DNA of 64,000 nucleotides, taken from Streptomyces thinghirensis. Lineage in GTDB: Bacteria; Actinomycetota; Actinomycetia; Streptomycetales; Streptomycetaceae. The stretch's first letter is position 1. Each line of letters begins with the position of its first letter. Made by a program: the position numbers and the translations under genes. Below, piece by piece: positions 1 through 8,943 of the stretch. The notes beneath the pieces were generated by a model. The model ran no database searches. It was not told the DNA's origin and was given only the letters and a program-made list of their open reading frames with translations. Location of the stretch: NCBI GenBank assembly GCA_021502835.1, contig JAKFGP010000003.1:83501-147500 (forward strand). The letters run 5' to 3'.

Positions 1-952
1 AGCGTGGAGGCGCCCGGTACCGACTCCACGCCGGACCCGAGCTGGTAGGCGTACCCCTTTCCTCCCGCAGGCGCGTGACCAGCCGGGAGGAGAAGGACCC
101 GCCGAAGACCAACTGCGCCAGATGCAGGGGCCGGGTAACCTGGGTCCGTGCGGGGATGCGCGGGGCGGCCAGCCGGATCACGCTCTGGACGGCGCCCGGT
201 CGCTCCACCCCGCGCAGCGCCCCGCCGGGAAACCACGACGGCACCCCGGGCGCCCCGGCGGTCGGTCCGGCCGCCCACGCCCCGAACGTGTCGGTGACCG
301 CGGCGACGGCTTCCTCCGGCCGCAAGTCTCCGACCAGCACGAGCACCGCGCCCCGGGCGCCCAGGTGCCGCGCGTGTGCAACTCGGCCAGGTCGTCCGGT
401 GTGCAGGCGGCGGCCTGTTCGGGCGCCGGCTGCCGGCGGGCGGCGACCTCCTCGCCGTACCGCCTCCGCAGCAGCGCGTGCTGCGCGAGGGCCGCCGGCT
501 GGTGGGTGGCCAGCCGTACCCGGCGTGCCAGCGCCTCGCGTTCGGGGAGGACGACGTCCCGGGTCAACCGCGGCTCGCGGACGGTCTCGGCCAGCAGGGC
601 GAGTACGGCGGGCAGGGCGTCGGCCATGGTGTGCCCGGCGACGGTGAGCTTGTCCGCGTCGGCGGCGGCGTTCAGGGTGGCGCCGTGCGCGGCGAGTGCC
701 GCGTCGTAGCCGTCCGCGTCCCGGTGCGCGGTGCCTCGCAGCAGGACGGCGGCCAGCAGTTGGCACCGGGTCACCTCGCCGGGTTCCGTCGCGGCGTACG
801 GGACGGTGAGCCGGACCTCGACGAGGGGGACGACGGGAGCCGAACAGACCACCACCCGCAGCCCGTTGCCGAGGATGATGTCGGTGTCGGGCAGCGGCAG
901 CCGCGCGTCCGGGGCGTCACGAAGGGGGGCTGTGCACCGCGCCCCCGGTCAT
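1..952 (-). CDS. M16-family zinc-peptidase-like protein, second subunit (partial, frameshifted)
   Basis: Probable M16 (insulinase/PQQ-type) peptidase of the RiPP cluster. The reading starts at the ATG at 952, passes an indel near 920, then reads a typical M16 N-terminal segment (ILGNGLRVVVCSAPVVPLVE). The segment at 75-1 on this strand gives the conserved M16 C-terminal signature GGSFSSRLVTRLREERGYAY in another frame and then runs off the left edge. I do not see the HxxEH zinc motif, whereas the preceding M16 protein has one. M16 pairs often consist of one catalytic and one inactive partner, which fits here. It overlaps the upstream M16 gene by about four bases, so they are probably co-translated. 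At least three frameshifts, read as sequencing error. Likely role, by inference: leader-peptide removal or processing of the peptide encoded at 2470. Confidence 0.75.
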
Positions 953-2272
953 GCCGCCGCCTCTCGCGCGCGGCACGTGCGGTGCCCGCGGCGCGGCCTC
1001 CGCGGGCGCGAAGCGCACCACCGCCCGGTGCGAGGAGGCGAGTCGGGTGGCCGCGCGGCTCACCTGTTCCCCGGTCACCCCGGTGCGTACCAGCTCCGGC
1101 AGCGCCGGCGTCAGCTCGGCCTCGCCGAACAGCGCTTCGCGCAGGCCGAGCAGCTGGGCCTGGTGCCCGGGTCTACCGAGCTCGCGCAGCGCCCCGGCGG
1201 CCCAGCGGGCGGTCGTGGCCCGAAGCAGACCGGCGTCGACCTCGTCCCTGGCCAGCGCCTCCAGCGTGCCGTCCAGCGAGGCCAGGACGTCCTCCGCGCC
1301 GTGCTCGCTCTCGTGCACCGCGAACAGGGTCAGCAGATCGGGCCCCGCCGTGTCCAGCGGCAGCCCGAACAGACCGCAGCCCACCGAGAGGCTCGACACC
1401 TCCGCCGCAGCGGCCGGCCCGCGACGCAGCAGTGCCTGCCTGCCCTGCCCGAGCAGTGCGGCCAGGACCAGGTGGGCGAGGTAATCGGCGCGCTCGGTCA
1501 CCGGGTCCGGCATCCGGTAGCCCACCGCAACGGCGGGCGGACCGGCGTGCGGGTCGGTGACCGTCAGCCGCCGCTCCCGGTCCGGCAACGGCTCGTGCGT
1601 GTCGGGCGCGGCCACCGGCGGACGCGCCGGCAGGGCCTCGAAGTGCCCGCGCACCAGGCGCTCCCGCCGCCGCCGGGTCGAACGCGCCGGTCAGTGTCAG
1701 ACGGCATTGCCGGGACCGTAGTGGTCCGCGAAGAACCGTTCGCACAGCGGGACGTCGAAGGCAGCCAGGTCGACGGCTTCGCCGTACCCGTCCCTGGTGT
1801 TCTCCGCCCGGGAGTGCAGGACGCGCGGCAGCACCCAGGGGAACGCGCCGTACGGGCGGTTGCGGACCATGAGGCGTATCTCCTCGTCGATCACCGCGAT
1901 CTGCGTGCGCAGGGTTCGCTCGGAAATACCGGGTGAGCGCATTCGGTCCGCTTCGAGCGCGAGCAGCATTTCCAGCGCGGATGCCGGGGCGGCGGCGTAG
2001 TAGACGGTCACGTCCTGGCGGGTTCTGGCGTCGCCGAAACCGCCGGCGCGCTGTACCCGGGGCAGGTACCCTCGGGTGCGGCATCGCGGCCGCCCTGGAA
2101 CACCAGGTGCTCGAAGAGGTGCGCGAGGCCCGTACGCCCCCTCGGGTTCGGTCCGGAAACCGACGCCGTAGTGCACCGCGACGCGCCGACCGAGGCACCC
2201 ACGGGACTCGGTGCCAGCAGTATCCGCAGACCATTGTCCAATACCAGGCGGCGCAGCTTGAGTTCGGATCAT
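949..2272 (-). CDS. M16-family zinc peptidase, catalytic subunit (frameshifted)
   Basis: M16 metallopeptidase. The zinc motif HLFEH (HxxEH) appears near position 2110-2130 after the typical opening LVLDNGLRILLAPSPVGASV. Downstream it carries IAVIDEEIRLMVRNRPYGAF and a second-domain stretch ending near 950. The start chosen is the ATG at 2272; using it needs one extra A removed at about 2264, after which the reading is M-I-R-L-K-L-R-R-L-V-L-D-N-G. A downstream ATG at 2241 is the only in-frame start if the sequence is literally correct. Several indels split the gene. It is divergent from the precursor peptide gene and forms an operon with the second M16 gene. Family known to cleave peptides; the role in maturation of the nearby RiPP is inferred from position. 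Confidence 0.78.
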
Positions 2273-2469
2273 CCGGGCGAGCATAGGACGGGTCAAGTGC
2301 CCACTCAACGCGAGACGTTGACCGATTGCGGCCACTGTCCGCATGCGGCCAACTCCATTGCCATCGCGGCACCGGCCGGGAAATGGTTCAGCCACGGCCG
2401 GAGAACGCGATTGCGGAAATCGCCGATCCGGCCGCCATTCGATTCCGCTATCACCCAACGGGAGTCATC

Positions 2470-2649
2470 ATGAACACCCAGTCCCTCATCAGCGGTTACT
2501 CCACCTACGCCGCCGCCGACGAGATCGTTCCGGCGGTCGAGGCCCCGGGCGCCACCATCACCATCACCACCTCGTCGCAGGCGTGCATCTCCGCCGCGTC
2601 CGCCGTCTCGGCCGTGTCGATCGACAACACCTTCGACCACTCCTGCTGA
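2470..2649 (+). CDS. Class V-like lanthipeptide precursor peptide (59 aa)
   Basis: Intact 59-codon gene with a clear ribosome site (GGGAG at 2460-2464, five bases before the ATG). The N-terminal half (residues 1-28, MNTQSLISGYSTYAAADEIV then PAVEAPGA) is leader-like with acidic residues and no transmembrane helix. Residues 29-59 are a core with 12 Ser/Thr and only two Cys, at 39 and at the very C terminus (59). Serines at 41, 44, 47 and 50 fall exactly every third residue, separated by Ala/Val. This resembles the Ser-Ala-Val-rich cores of class V lanthipeptides such as cacaoidin, whose serines become Dha and then D-Ala. The terminal Cys would suit an AviCys/AviMeCys ring if a cysteine decarboxylase exists outside the window. 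Cleavage site and modifications are inferred. Confidence 0.82.
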   Translation: MNTQSLISGYSTYAAADEIVPAVEAPGATITITTSSQACISAASAVSAVSIDNTFDHSC

Positions 2650-2668
2650 ACCGCGTGACCCGCTGAGA

Positions 2669-2712
2669 ACAGGGCGGTGCCCACCGCCGCAATCGGTGGG
2701 CACCCGCCCTGT
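2669..2712. terminator. Strong hairpin terminator after the precursor gene
   Basis: Arms ACAGGGCGGTGCCCACCG (2669-2686) and its complement at 2694-2712 pair over 18 bp with a single bulge and a 7-base loop. It lies 20 bases after the precursor stop and before the end of the convergent membrane-protein gene, so it can end transcription from both sides. There is no long T run, as is usual in high-GC actinomycetes. Confidence 0.8.
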
Positions 2713-2748
2713 CGCACGATAGCGGGTCGCCGGTTTCCGGCGGTCGGA

Positions 2749-3219
2749 TCACTCGTCGGCACCGGCCTCGGCGTCCTCGACGCCGGTGTCGGAGAACCCC
2801 AGGATGATGGAGGGCAGCGCCGATGACGTCAGCATCAGCGTGGTCAGCAGCCCGGGCATCCGCTCGATCATCCCGGGCTCGTTCTGGAAGACGACCATGA
2901 GCAGGACGACGGCCATGCCGGCGGCGACCGCGCACTGGTATCCGATGAAGGAGACCCGGTCGCGCAGTCCGCGCTTTCGCGTTCGTCCAGTCCCGCCACC
3001 GGCCGCTCGGCCACGCCGCGGGTCATCGAACGCAGTACGCCCCACAGCAGCAGCCAGAGAACGAAGCCCACGAGCCACCACGAGTCGGAGAACGCGTTGC
3101 CGTCCGGAGACGAGTGACAGCACCACCATGGCGGCGCTCAGCGCGCACAGTGAGAGTGCCACGGGGCGCATGGGGCTGCGGACCGGGCCCGTCGTCACGT
3201 CAGAACCTTCCCCACTCAC
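2749..3219 (-). CDS. Small four-helix membrane protein of the RiPP locus
   Basis: Joining frames across an indel pair (about 2985 and 3110) gives a protein of roughly 155 residues with four hydrophobic segments: VALSLCALSAAMVVLSLV, GFVLWLLLWGVLRSM, CAVAAGMAVVLLMVVF and a last one around LLTTLMLTSSALPSIILGF, ending in an acidic tail (GVEDAEAGADE). No recognised family. The start (3219) overlaps the stop of the XRE regulator gene, so the two are translationally coupled. Position in the cluster suggests immunity, export or signal sensing with the XRE partner; this is inference only. Confidence 0.65.
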   Translation of the reverse strand: MSGEGSDVTTGPVRSPMRPVALSLCALSAAMVVLSLVSGRQRVLRLVVARGLRSLAAAVGRTAFDDPRRGRAAGGGTGRTRKRGLRDRVSFIGYQCAVAAGMAVVLLMVVFQNEPGMIERMPGLLTTLMLTSSALPSIILGFSDTGVEDAEAGADE

Positions 3220-3488
3220 GAGCGTTCCTCCTTCTTGTACAGCTGGGCGGAGAGCGGGACGAAGGGCTTACGACTGAAGATCGCTTCGACCGGAAGTTCG
3301 AACACGTCGCTGAAGCGGAACGCCAGATCGAGACTCGGGAAGTAGTCGCCCCGCTCGATGGCGCCGATGGTCTGCGGATGCACTTCCACCAGTTCCGCCA
3401 GCGCGACCCTGCTGAGACCGCGCTCCGCGCGCAGCACTCTCAGCTGGTTGTAGATCGGCATTCCCTCGCGATGACTCACTGGGCTCAT
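3216..3488 (-). CDS. XRE-family transcriptional regulator
   Basis: Short helix-turn-helix protein with the typical XRE pattern: YNQLRVLRAERGLSRVALAE, then VHPQTIGAIERGDYFPSLDL, then FELPVEAIF. This is the compact 68-90 residue type that commonly pairs with a small membrane protein. The likely true start is the internal ATG at 3461 (MPIYNQ), which matches the family length; the longer start at 3488 adds nine residues. It overlaps the downstream membrane-protein gene by four bases. It is divergent from the LLM reductase gene, with about 65 bases between, so it may control both directions. Confidence 0.85.
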   Translation of the reverse strand: MSPVSHREGMPIYNQLRVLRAERGLSRVALAELVEVHPQTIGAIERGDYFPSLDLAFRFSDVFELPVEAIFSRKPFVPLSAQLYKKEERS

Positions 3489-3553
3489 GCGAGAAATGTA
3501 GTACTAACACAACAGGTCGTCAAGAAACAGCTACAGAAGGGGTGTGTTTACCC

Positions 3554-4539
3554 GTGACCGCCGTGCTCCCGAGCATGCTCGTGCCGAACATGCCCGACAC
3601 CCCGGGGGGGGGACGCCCTGCGGCCCTACGCCGAACTGGTGCGGGACACCGGCGCGCGCCGGTTGTGGACGGGCCAGTCGCTCAAGGTCGAGACCCACCA
3701 GGCGTTCGCCCATCTCGCGGGCGCCGGGATACGCGTCCCCGTCGGCACCGGCGTGACCCTGATGCCGCTGCGCCATCCGTACGAAGCCGCCCTCCAGGCC
3801 CGCTCCCTGGCCCTGATGACCGGCCGGACGGTGGTGGCCGGATACGGTGTCGGCGCACCGGCGTTCGTACGCAGCCTCAACGGACGCCCCTGTGCCAGCC
3901 CGCGCACGATGGCCGCGGACTACCTGCGCACGGTCCGCTCCCTGATCGACGGGGAGATCGTCGACCACGCGGGTGACTACCACGAGCTGCGCGGGCGGCT
4001 GATCCCCATGGACCACCCCGGGGTGGAGGTCGGCGTGGGCGTGCTGCGCCCCAACATGGCCCGGACCGCGGGCGGCGTCGCGGACGTCGCCATCACCTGG
4101 ATGACCCCGCCCGGATACGTCGCCGACACCCTGCTGCCCGCCCTGGAGGAAGGCGCCAAGGACCGGGACGCCTGCTGCCGCGTCGCGACCGTCGTCCATG
4201 TCGCGGTGGAACGCGGCGGGCGGGACCCGTACGTCCTCGCGCACACGGCCGCCGCCGGGCACCTCGCCGCCGACCACTACACGGACATGCTGCGCCGGGC
4301 CGGTGTACCGGCCGATCCCGCCGACCCGAGGGCCGGCGCCGTCTCCCCTGGTGGACAGCGGCACCTACGTGTTCGGCTCGGCGGACCACATCGCCGCCCG
4401 GCTCGACGAGTACCGGGACGCCGGGGTGGACGAGGTGGTCCTCAACTGCGGCGGGGTGCTCTTCACCGAGGGCCGGGACGCGGCCTTCCGGGACGTCGGG
4501 GAGATCATCGAGGCGGTCCGGCGGCGGCACGGTGGCTGA
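3554..4539 (+). CDS. LLM-class (F420-dependent-type) reductase, LanJ-like
   Basis: Luciferase-like-monooxygenase fold protein of about 325 residues, split by indels near 3610 (a run of nine G) and 4345 (extra C). Recognisable segments: VGTGVTLMPLRHPYEAALQA, RSLALMTGRTVVAGYGVGAP, and the C-terminal GTYVFGSADHIAARLDEY followed by AGVDEVVLNCGG. GTG start at 3554. In class V lanthipeptide clusters an F420H2-dependent LLM enzyme (LanJ-C type, for example LxmJ) reduces Dha to D-Ala. That role fits the serine-rich core encoded at 2470. Its stop overlaps the following kinase-like gene by eight bases, so the two are coupled. General LLM family membership is firm; the specific substrate is inferred. 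Confidence 0.78.
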
Positions 4540-5583
4540 GCCGTCCGTCGCCTCGGAAGCCGAGCCCGTGACCGTGCGCGAGTACGGCACCCGCTATCTG
4601 CGGATCACCGTGCGTTACCACGGGGACGCGGGATTCAGCTGGCTGCGCACGCCCGGGCCGGCCCACACCCGCCCGCAGCGCCTTCCCCCGTGGCGGTCGG
4701 CGCGGCACTGCGGCGCGTCGACACCGCCGTCGGTTCCGCGGCGGGAAGGCCGGTGCGGTGCCCGGCTCGCCCTGGGGGAGTGGGCCGCCGGCCCGGAGCC
4801 GGACCGTGCCGCGCGGCCGGGCGTGCGGTACCGCGTGCCGGGCGCGGTCTCGGTGGCCCGGCTGCTGCCCTCCGGCGACGACACCGCCTTCCGGCTCTCG
4901 GTGAGCGCGCTCGCGGACGCGGGCAGGACACTGCGGCGACTGCACCGGGAGCCCTGGGCGTTCCCGGAGCGGCCGCCGCACCCCGGCATGCGACGGCTCC
5001 GTGCCTGGATCCTGGGGGAGGAGACCGGCCCCGATGCCACCCGGCTGCGCGCGCATGCCCGCAGCCGGCTCGGCCCCCTCGCTGTGGGCACGGCTGACGG
5101 ACTGGTCCGCGGCCGCGAACGAACCGTCCGGCGGGGCAGACGCGGTCCTGCTGCACGGTGCGCCCAGCACCGGCTGGCTGGTCCCCTCGCCGGCCGGCGG
5201 CCACGCTGGCCCTGCTCACCGGCGAGGAGGTCACCGGGGGCGACCCGGCCCTCGACCTCGGCTGGATCCTAGGGGAACTGCACGAACTGCGCACCGCCGC
5301 CGCCCGGGGCCTCGGCGCCGCCGGACAGGGTCCGCCGGTCGACTACCCGGCCGCTGCCCAGGCCCTGCTCGCCGGGTACACCGACGGTGTCGGCGCCGCC
5401 GGTGCGTCCGCCCTCCCGCCCGGCACCGCACGCGCGGCGACCCTCCGACTGGCCCTCCACATGCGGGACTTCGCCTCGTTCGTCGGCTGGCACGAGGACC
5501 TGCACCGCTACTGCGATCTGCTGGCGGAGACGCTCACCGAGGACGGCGCCCCCGCCCTTCAGTGGGGCGTCAGCCGTTCGTGA
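4532..5583 (+). CDS. APH-like phosphotransferase of the RiPP cluster (LxmK/SprPT-like)
   Basis: About 345 residues with at least two indels. The C-terminal half is APH-like: RTLRRLHREPWAFPE, then LLHGAPSTGWLVPSPAG (the position of the HGD..xxN catalytic loop), then EVTGGDPALDLGWILGELHE (the metal-binding DxD region). If the sequence is right, the catalytic Asp of HGD is Ala here and the Asn is Trp, so the enzyme may be altered or inactive. The first 50 residues (EYGTRYLRITVRYHGDAGFS) do not look like a standard APH N-lobe. Kinase-like proteins of this kind phosphorylate Ser/Thr before a HopA1-type lyase acts in class V lanthipeptide synthesis. GTG start overlaps the LLM gene. Confidence 0.66.
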
Positions 5584-6251
5584 CGACCGTCGTCGTCACG
5601 GTCTACCGCGATGATCGCCGTCAGCGCGTCCTCCGCGGCCTTCACGACGTGGCGCACCGCCGTCGCGGGACCACCGGCCCCGCGAGACCGACTCCATGGC
5701 CGCGTCGACCCGGCGCGCGTCGGCGCCGGGGGAAGGCGAGACGGTGCAGCTTGGCTCCGTGCAGGAGGGCGACCAGGCTCGCCGTACGCTCGTCCGGTGC
5801 CGCGCCCGACAGGACGACCGCGTCAAGGCGCTGCCGCACCGCCGCCTCCACCGAGCCGTCGGCCTCCGGGTAGCGGCGCACGGGGAAGAGGCCGAGCACC
5901 TTCTTCTTCTCCTCCCGGACCAGCCCCTTCTCGATCAGGCCCGTGTTCGCCCGGGCCACGGCGTCGGTCTTGAGCCGGTTGATCCAGTCCTTGGTGCTGC
6001 CCGGCCGGTCCTTGCCGGCGACCGCTTCGAGCGCGGCGTCCAGGGCGGGCTCGCCCAGTGGAGTGGCGTCCACGACGGTGACCTTGTCGTCCGTCACGTC
6101 GATCCGGCCGGCCAGCGCGAGTTCCACCAGCGAGGCCGCGGCGATCGCCGGGGCCACCTTGGCCGACTCTGGCGGTGCCGGACTCGTCGTCCAGCGAGAT
6201 GAGCAGGAGCTGCTCGCCCAGGGTGGTGGGGGTTTCCGTGGGGGCTTCCAT
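5570..6251 (-). CDS. GOLPH3/GPP34 family phosphoprotein
   Basis: About 225 residues of the bacterial GOLPH3/VPS74-like family, common in Streptomyces. Conserved stretches: TTLGEQLLLISLDDESGTAR at the N terminus, then ASLVELALAGRIDV, GLIEKGLVREEKKKVLGLFP, and LVALLHGAKLHRLAFP. The C terminus in another frame reads AVRHVVKAAEDALTAIIAV to a stop at 5570. Indels near 6170 and 5745. In eukaryotes the fold binds phosphatidylinositol-4-phosphate; the bacterial role is not established. It converges on the RiPP cluster and its end overlaps the kinase-like gene by 14 bases. Confidence 0.85.
5579..5600. terminator. Perfect 9-bp hairpin between convergent genes
   Basis: CGTGACGAC (5579-5587), four-base loop, GTCGTCACG (5592-5600). 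It sits at the overlapping 3' ends of the kinase-like gene and the GPP34 gene, where it could stop transcription from both sides. Confidence 0.5.
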
Positions 6252-6460
6252 GTGTCCGTTCCTCCGGTGTCCGGGTAGGCCGGGCGTCGGCGACGAAGAT
6301 CCTCGCCTACGTTCTCTGGGACGCCCCTACCCGTACTTCCGTTCCTGCACCACCGGTCGTCGCCACCGGTCCTCACCGACGGGGCGGCCGTGTCGGCGTG
6401 CTCGTGCCGTATCGGATCGGTGAGGATGAAGGGCCCGTCGGCCGACCCGAGGACGCAGTC

Positions 6461-7075
6461 ATGTGCTGGAGCGCGGAGGCCGACCTCGTCGCGGGTGTCG
6501 GGATCGCCGCCGTCGGTGTGGCCTGCGTGACGCGGGCACGACGGAGCCGTGACCTTCCGCTGGCCGCGCTGCCCCTGCTGCTCGGAGTGCACCAGATGGT
6601 CGAGGCGGCGGTCTGGGCCTCGGACGGGGGGAGCGGCCCGGCCACCCTCGCCTGGACGGTCATGGCCCTGCCACTGCTGGCGCTCTGGGTACCGGCCGGC
6701 GTGCTGTGCGCCGCGCCACGGTCCGCGCGGCGCGGGCTGACCGTGCCGCTCGCCGTCGGAGTCGCGACCGCGGCGGTGCTCGCGTACGTCCTCGCCACGG
6801 GCCCGGTGCGGGCGGAGATCCGCGGCCACACCGTCGGTTACCTGGTGGACCTGCCCCACGCCCCGATGCTGACCGCGGGCTACCTCGTCGCCACGGTCGG
6901 CTCGCTGCTGCTGTCCGGCGACCGGGGCCTGCGCGTGCTGGGAATCCTGGCCGGCGCGGGCGCGCTGGTCTGCTGGGCCCTGTGGCGGACGGAGTTCGTC
7001 TCGACCTGGTGCGCGTTCGCGGCGGTGTGCTCGGTGGTCCTGCTCGGCTGGGTGAACGCGCGCCGGGCGCGGTGA
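6461..7075 (+). CDS. DUF6629-like multi-pass membrane protein
   Basis: Intact, about 204 residues. It opens MCWSAEADLVAGVGIAAVGV, a start typical of a family of Streptomyces membrane proteins I know as DUF6629. Six to seven hydrophobic helices follow, with a conserved LPLLLGVHQMVEAAVWA stretch in the second. The ATG at 6461 is chosen over the upstream in-frame ATG at 6398 because MCWSA is the conserved family N terminus. No function is known. It converges on the PucR regulator gene. Confidence 0.75.
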   Translation: MCWSAEADLVAGVGIAAVGVACVTRARRSRDLPLAALPLLLGVHQMVEAAVWASDGGSGPATLAWTVMALPLLALWVPAGVLCAAPRSARRGLTVPLAVGVATAAVLAYVLATGPVRAEIRGHTVGYLVDLPHAPMLTAGYLVATVGSLLLSGDRGLRVLGILAGAGALVCWALWRTEFVSTWCAFAAVCSVVLLGWVNARRAR

Positions 7076-7081
7076 GCGGGT

Positions 7082-8721
7082 CAGCGGACCTCGCAGGGCG
7101 TCAGGTGCCTGCAGCGCCACGTGGAGTTCGGTGCGCTGCTCGCCGGATTCGAGATCGCGGCCGAGTAACCGTTCGATCGTGCGCAGCCGTTGGTAGACGG
7201 TCTCCCGGGACACACCGATGGCGCGGGCGGCGACGGTCTTGTTGCCGGCGGCGTCCAGGTATCCGCGCAGGGTCGTCAGGAGGCCGGTGCCGTGGCGGGC
7301 GTCGTGGTCGAGGAGCCGGCCCAGCTGCCGCTCCGCGTACCCTGCACCCGGGTGTCGTCGCGGAGCGCGAACAGCAGGCGGCGCAGACCGATGTCGGACC
7401 GTTCGTGGAAGGAGCGGTCCGGGGGAGGGGCTGTTCCGGCCCGGTCGCCTCGGCCACCCGGGCCGCCTCGCGGAACGAGCGGGCGACGTCGGCGAGGTCC
7501 GTGGCCGGGGGAGCCGGCGCACACGGTCGCGCCCGGGGCCGGGCCCAGTGCGGTGCGGCTCAGCCGCTCGACGGTCTGCCGCCAGGGCCTGGACGGGCGC
7601 AGCGCCAGCAGAACGCCGAGCCGGGAGGGGACCGAGGAGGCCGACGAGCGCCGGGGCCCCCGTGGCGCTCAGTTCCTCGGCGAGGCGGACCTCGATCCTG
7701 GCGGTGTCCGCTGCCGCCGGGACGTCCACGAGTGCGGCGACGAAGCGGGTGTGCTCGGTGGGCAGCCCCAGCGCCGCGACCCGGGCACACGCGTCCGCGG
7801 GGAGCGGTGGCGCTGCTCGACCAGGTCGCGCAGGGCGTTGCGGTGCGCGGTGCGTTCCCCAGGGCGTGGGATGGGTGAGACGGGCGATGGTGAGGGCCAT
7901 CGCGGTCCGCTCCAGCACGGTGACGTCCTCGGGCCCGAAGACCGGGGACGCGGCCGAGTCGTACGGGCCGGGGGAGCATGGCCACCCGTCCCCAGCCCTC
8001 GCCCTGGTACTCCACCGGGGCCACGAGCCAGCCCTCGGGGCCGCGCAGACCGGTGTGGTCGGCGGGCGGGGTGGCCCGGGAACGCCGTTCCCAGTCGGTG
8101 AGCGCGGCCTCCGTCGTACTGCCGGAGGGTTCGCAGACCATCGCCCGGTGGACCAGGTTCTCCAGCACGACCGTGTGCCCGCTCATCTCCGCCGCGGCGC
8201 GCACCACGTCCTCGGGGCCGGCGCCGCGCAGGGTGAGGGGCGGTGAACGCCTCGTGGACGCGCTGGGTCCTGCGCATCGCGTCCGCCTGGCTGCCGAGGA
8301 TCAGCGTGTGGACGACCTGGGTCACCTCCAGGAAGTTGACGTCCTTGGCGAGGGTGACGAGAGGCAGGCCGCGTGACCGGCAGGCTTGAACCAGGGCGTC
8401 GGGCGGCCGGTGGTAGCGGCGGACGAGTTCGATGACGAGGGCCGCGGCACCGACGTCGGCCAGTTCGTCCACGTAGCGGCGTACACCGGCGGGGTCGTCG
8501 GGCAGCGGCATGCCGGTGGTGAGGACGAGTTCGCCGCCCTTGAGGAAGGAGGCCGGGTCCGTCAGTTCGGTGATGTGCACCCAGCGGACCGGACGGTCGG
8601 TGTGGTCCCGGCCGGTCACCACCCGCGGATCTCCACCGGCCAGGACGGGCAGCGCCAGCACGTCGGCCACGGTGAGCGGACGGCCTTCCGGTACCGGGGC
8701 TCTGCGCTGGTTCTCGCTCAC
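7082..8721 (-). CDS. PucR-family transcriptional regulator
   Basis: About 540 residues. GTG start at 8721 with GGAGG just upstream. The N-terminal PucR domain is clear (LTVADVLALPVLAGGDPRVV, then VRWVHITELTDPASFLKGGE and LVLTTGMPLPDDPAG). The middle is broken by indels. The C terminus holds the PucR helix-turn-helix: LRGYLDAAGNKTVAARAIGV followed by SRETVYQRLRTIERLLGRDL. The exact stop is uncertain because of an indel near 7100. It is divergent from gabT-gabD across 222 bases, and PucR proteins of this layout commonly activate adjacent GABA or polyamine catabolic genes, so it is probably the local activator. Confidence 0.88.
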
Positions 8722-8943
8722 GGTGCCTCCCTGCACCCGCCACTCTGACAAGCCGTGCTGACCTGCGCAAGGGCGCCGATCCGGCGTCCGTGGCACCGGT
8801 GACGGACGCGGTGGGGCCGCGTCGGTTGACACATCGTCCGGATACCGCGCCCCGGCCGGACAGATCACGCGTTGTCCGGCCGTGGACCGCGTGGCATGCT
8901 CGGGGAACCGCAGTACAACCGACGACCAGGCCGGGAGACGAGC
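8722..8943. promoter_or_regulatory. Divergent intergenic region of pucR and gabT
   Basis: A TTGACA -35-like hexamer lies at 8826-8831. Around it are three copies of the half-site TCCGG/CCGGA (8835-8840, about 8855-8860, 8874-8879) in alternating orientation, a plausible regulator-binding layout. No convincing -10 element. Inference only. Confidence 0.35.

Noticed and set aside
917..1654. Stand-alone peptide ending GGMTGGAVHSPPS
   Set aside because: It is only the C-terminal part of the first M16 protein joined to the start of the second by an indel.
2326..2649. Longer ORF (107 codons) starting at 2326 in the same region
   Set aside because: It has no leader-peptide character upstream of 2470, and the ribosome site and compositional shift occur at the ATG at 2470.
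2564..2935. Arg-rich ORF across the terminator
   Set aside because: Shadow frame of the precursor and membrane-protein genes; contains only R/G/H-rich low-complexity residues.
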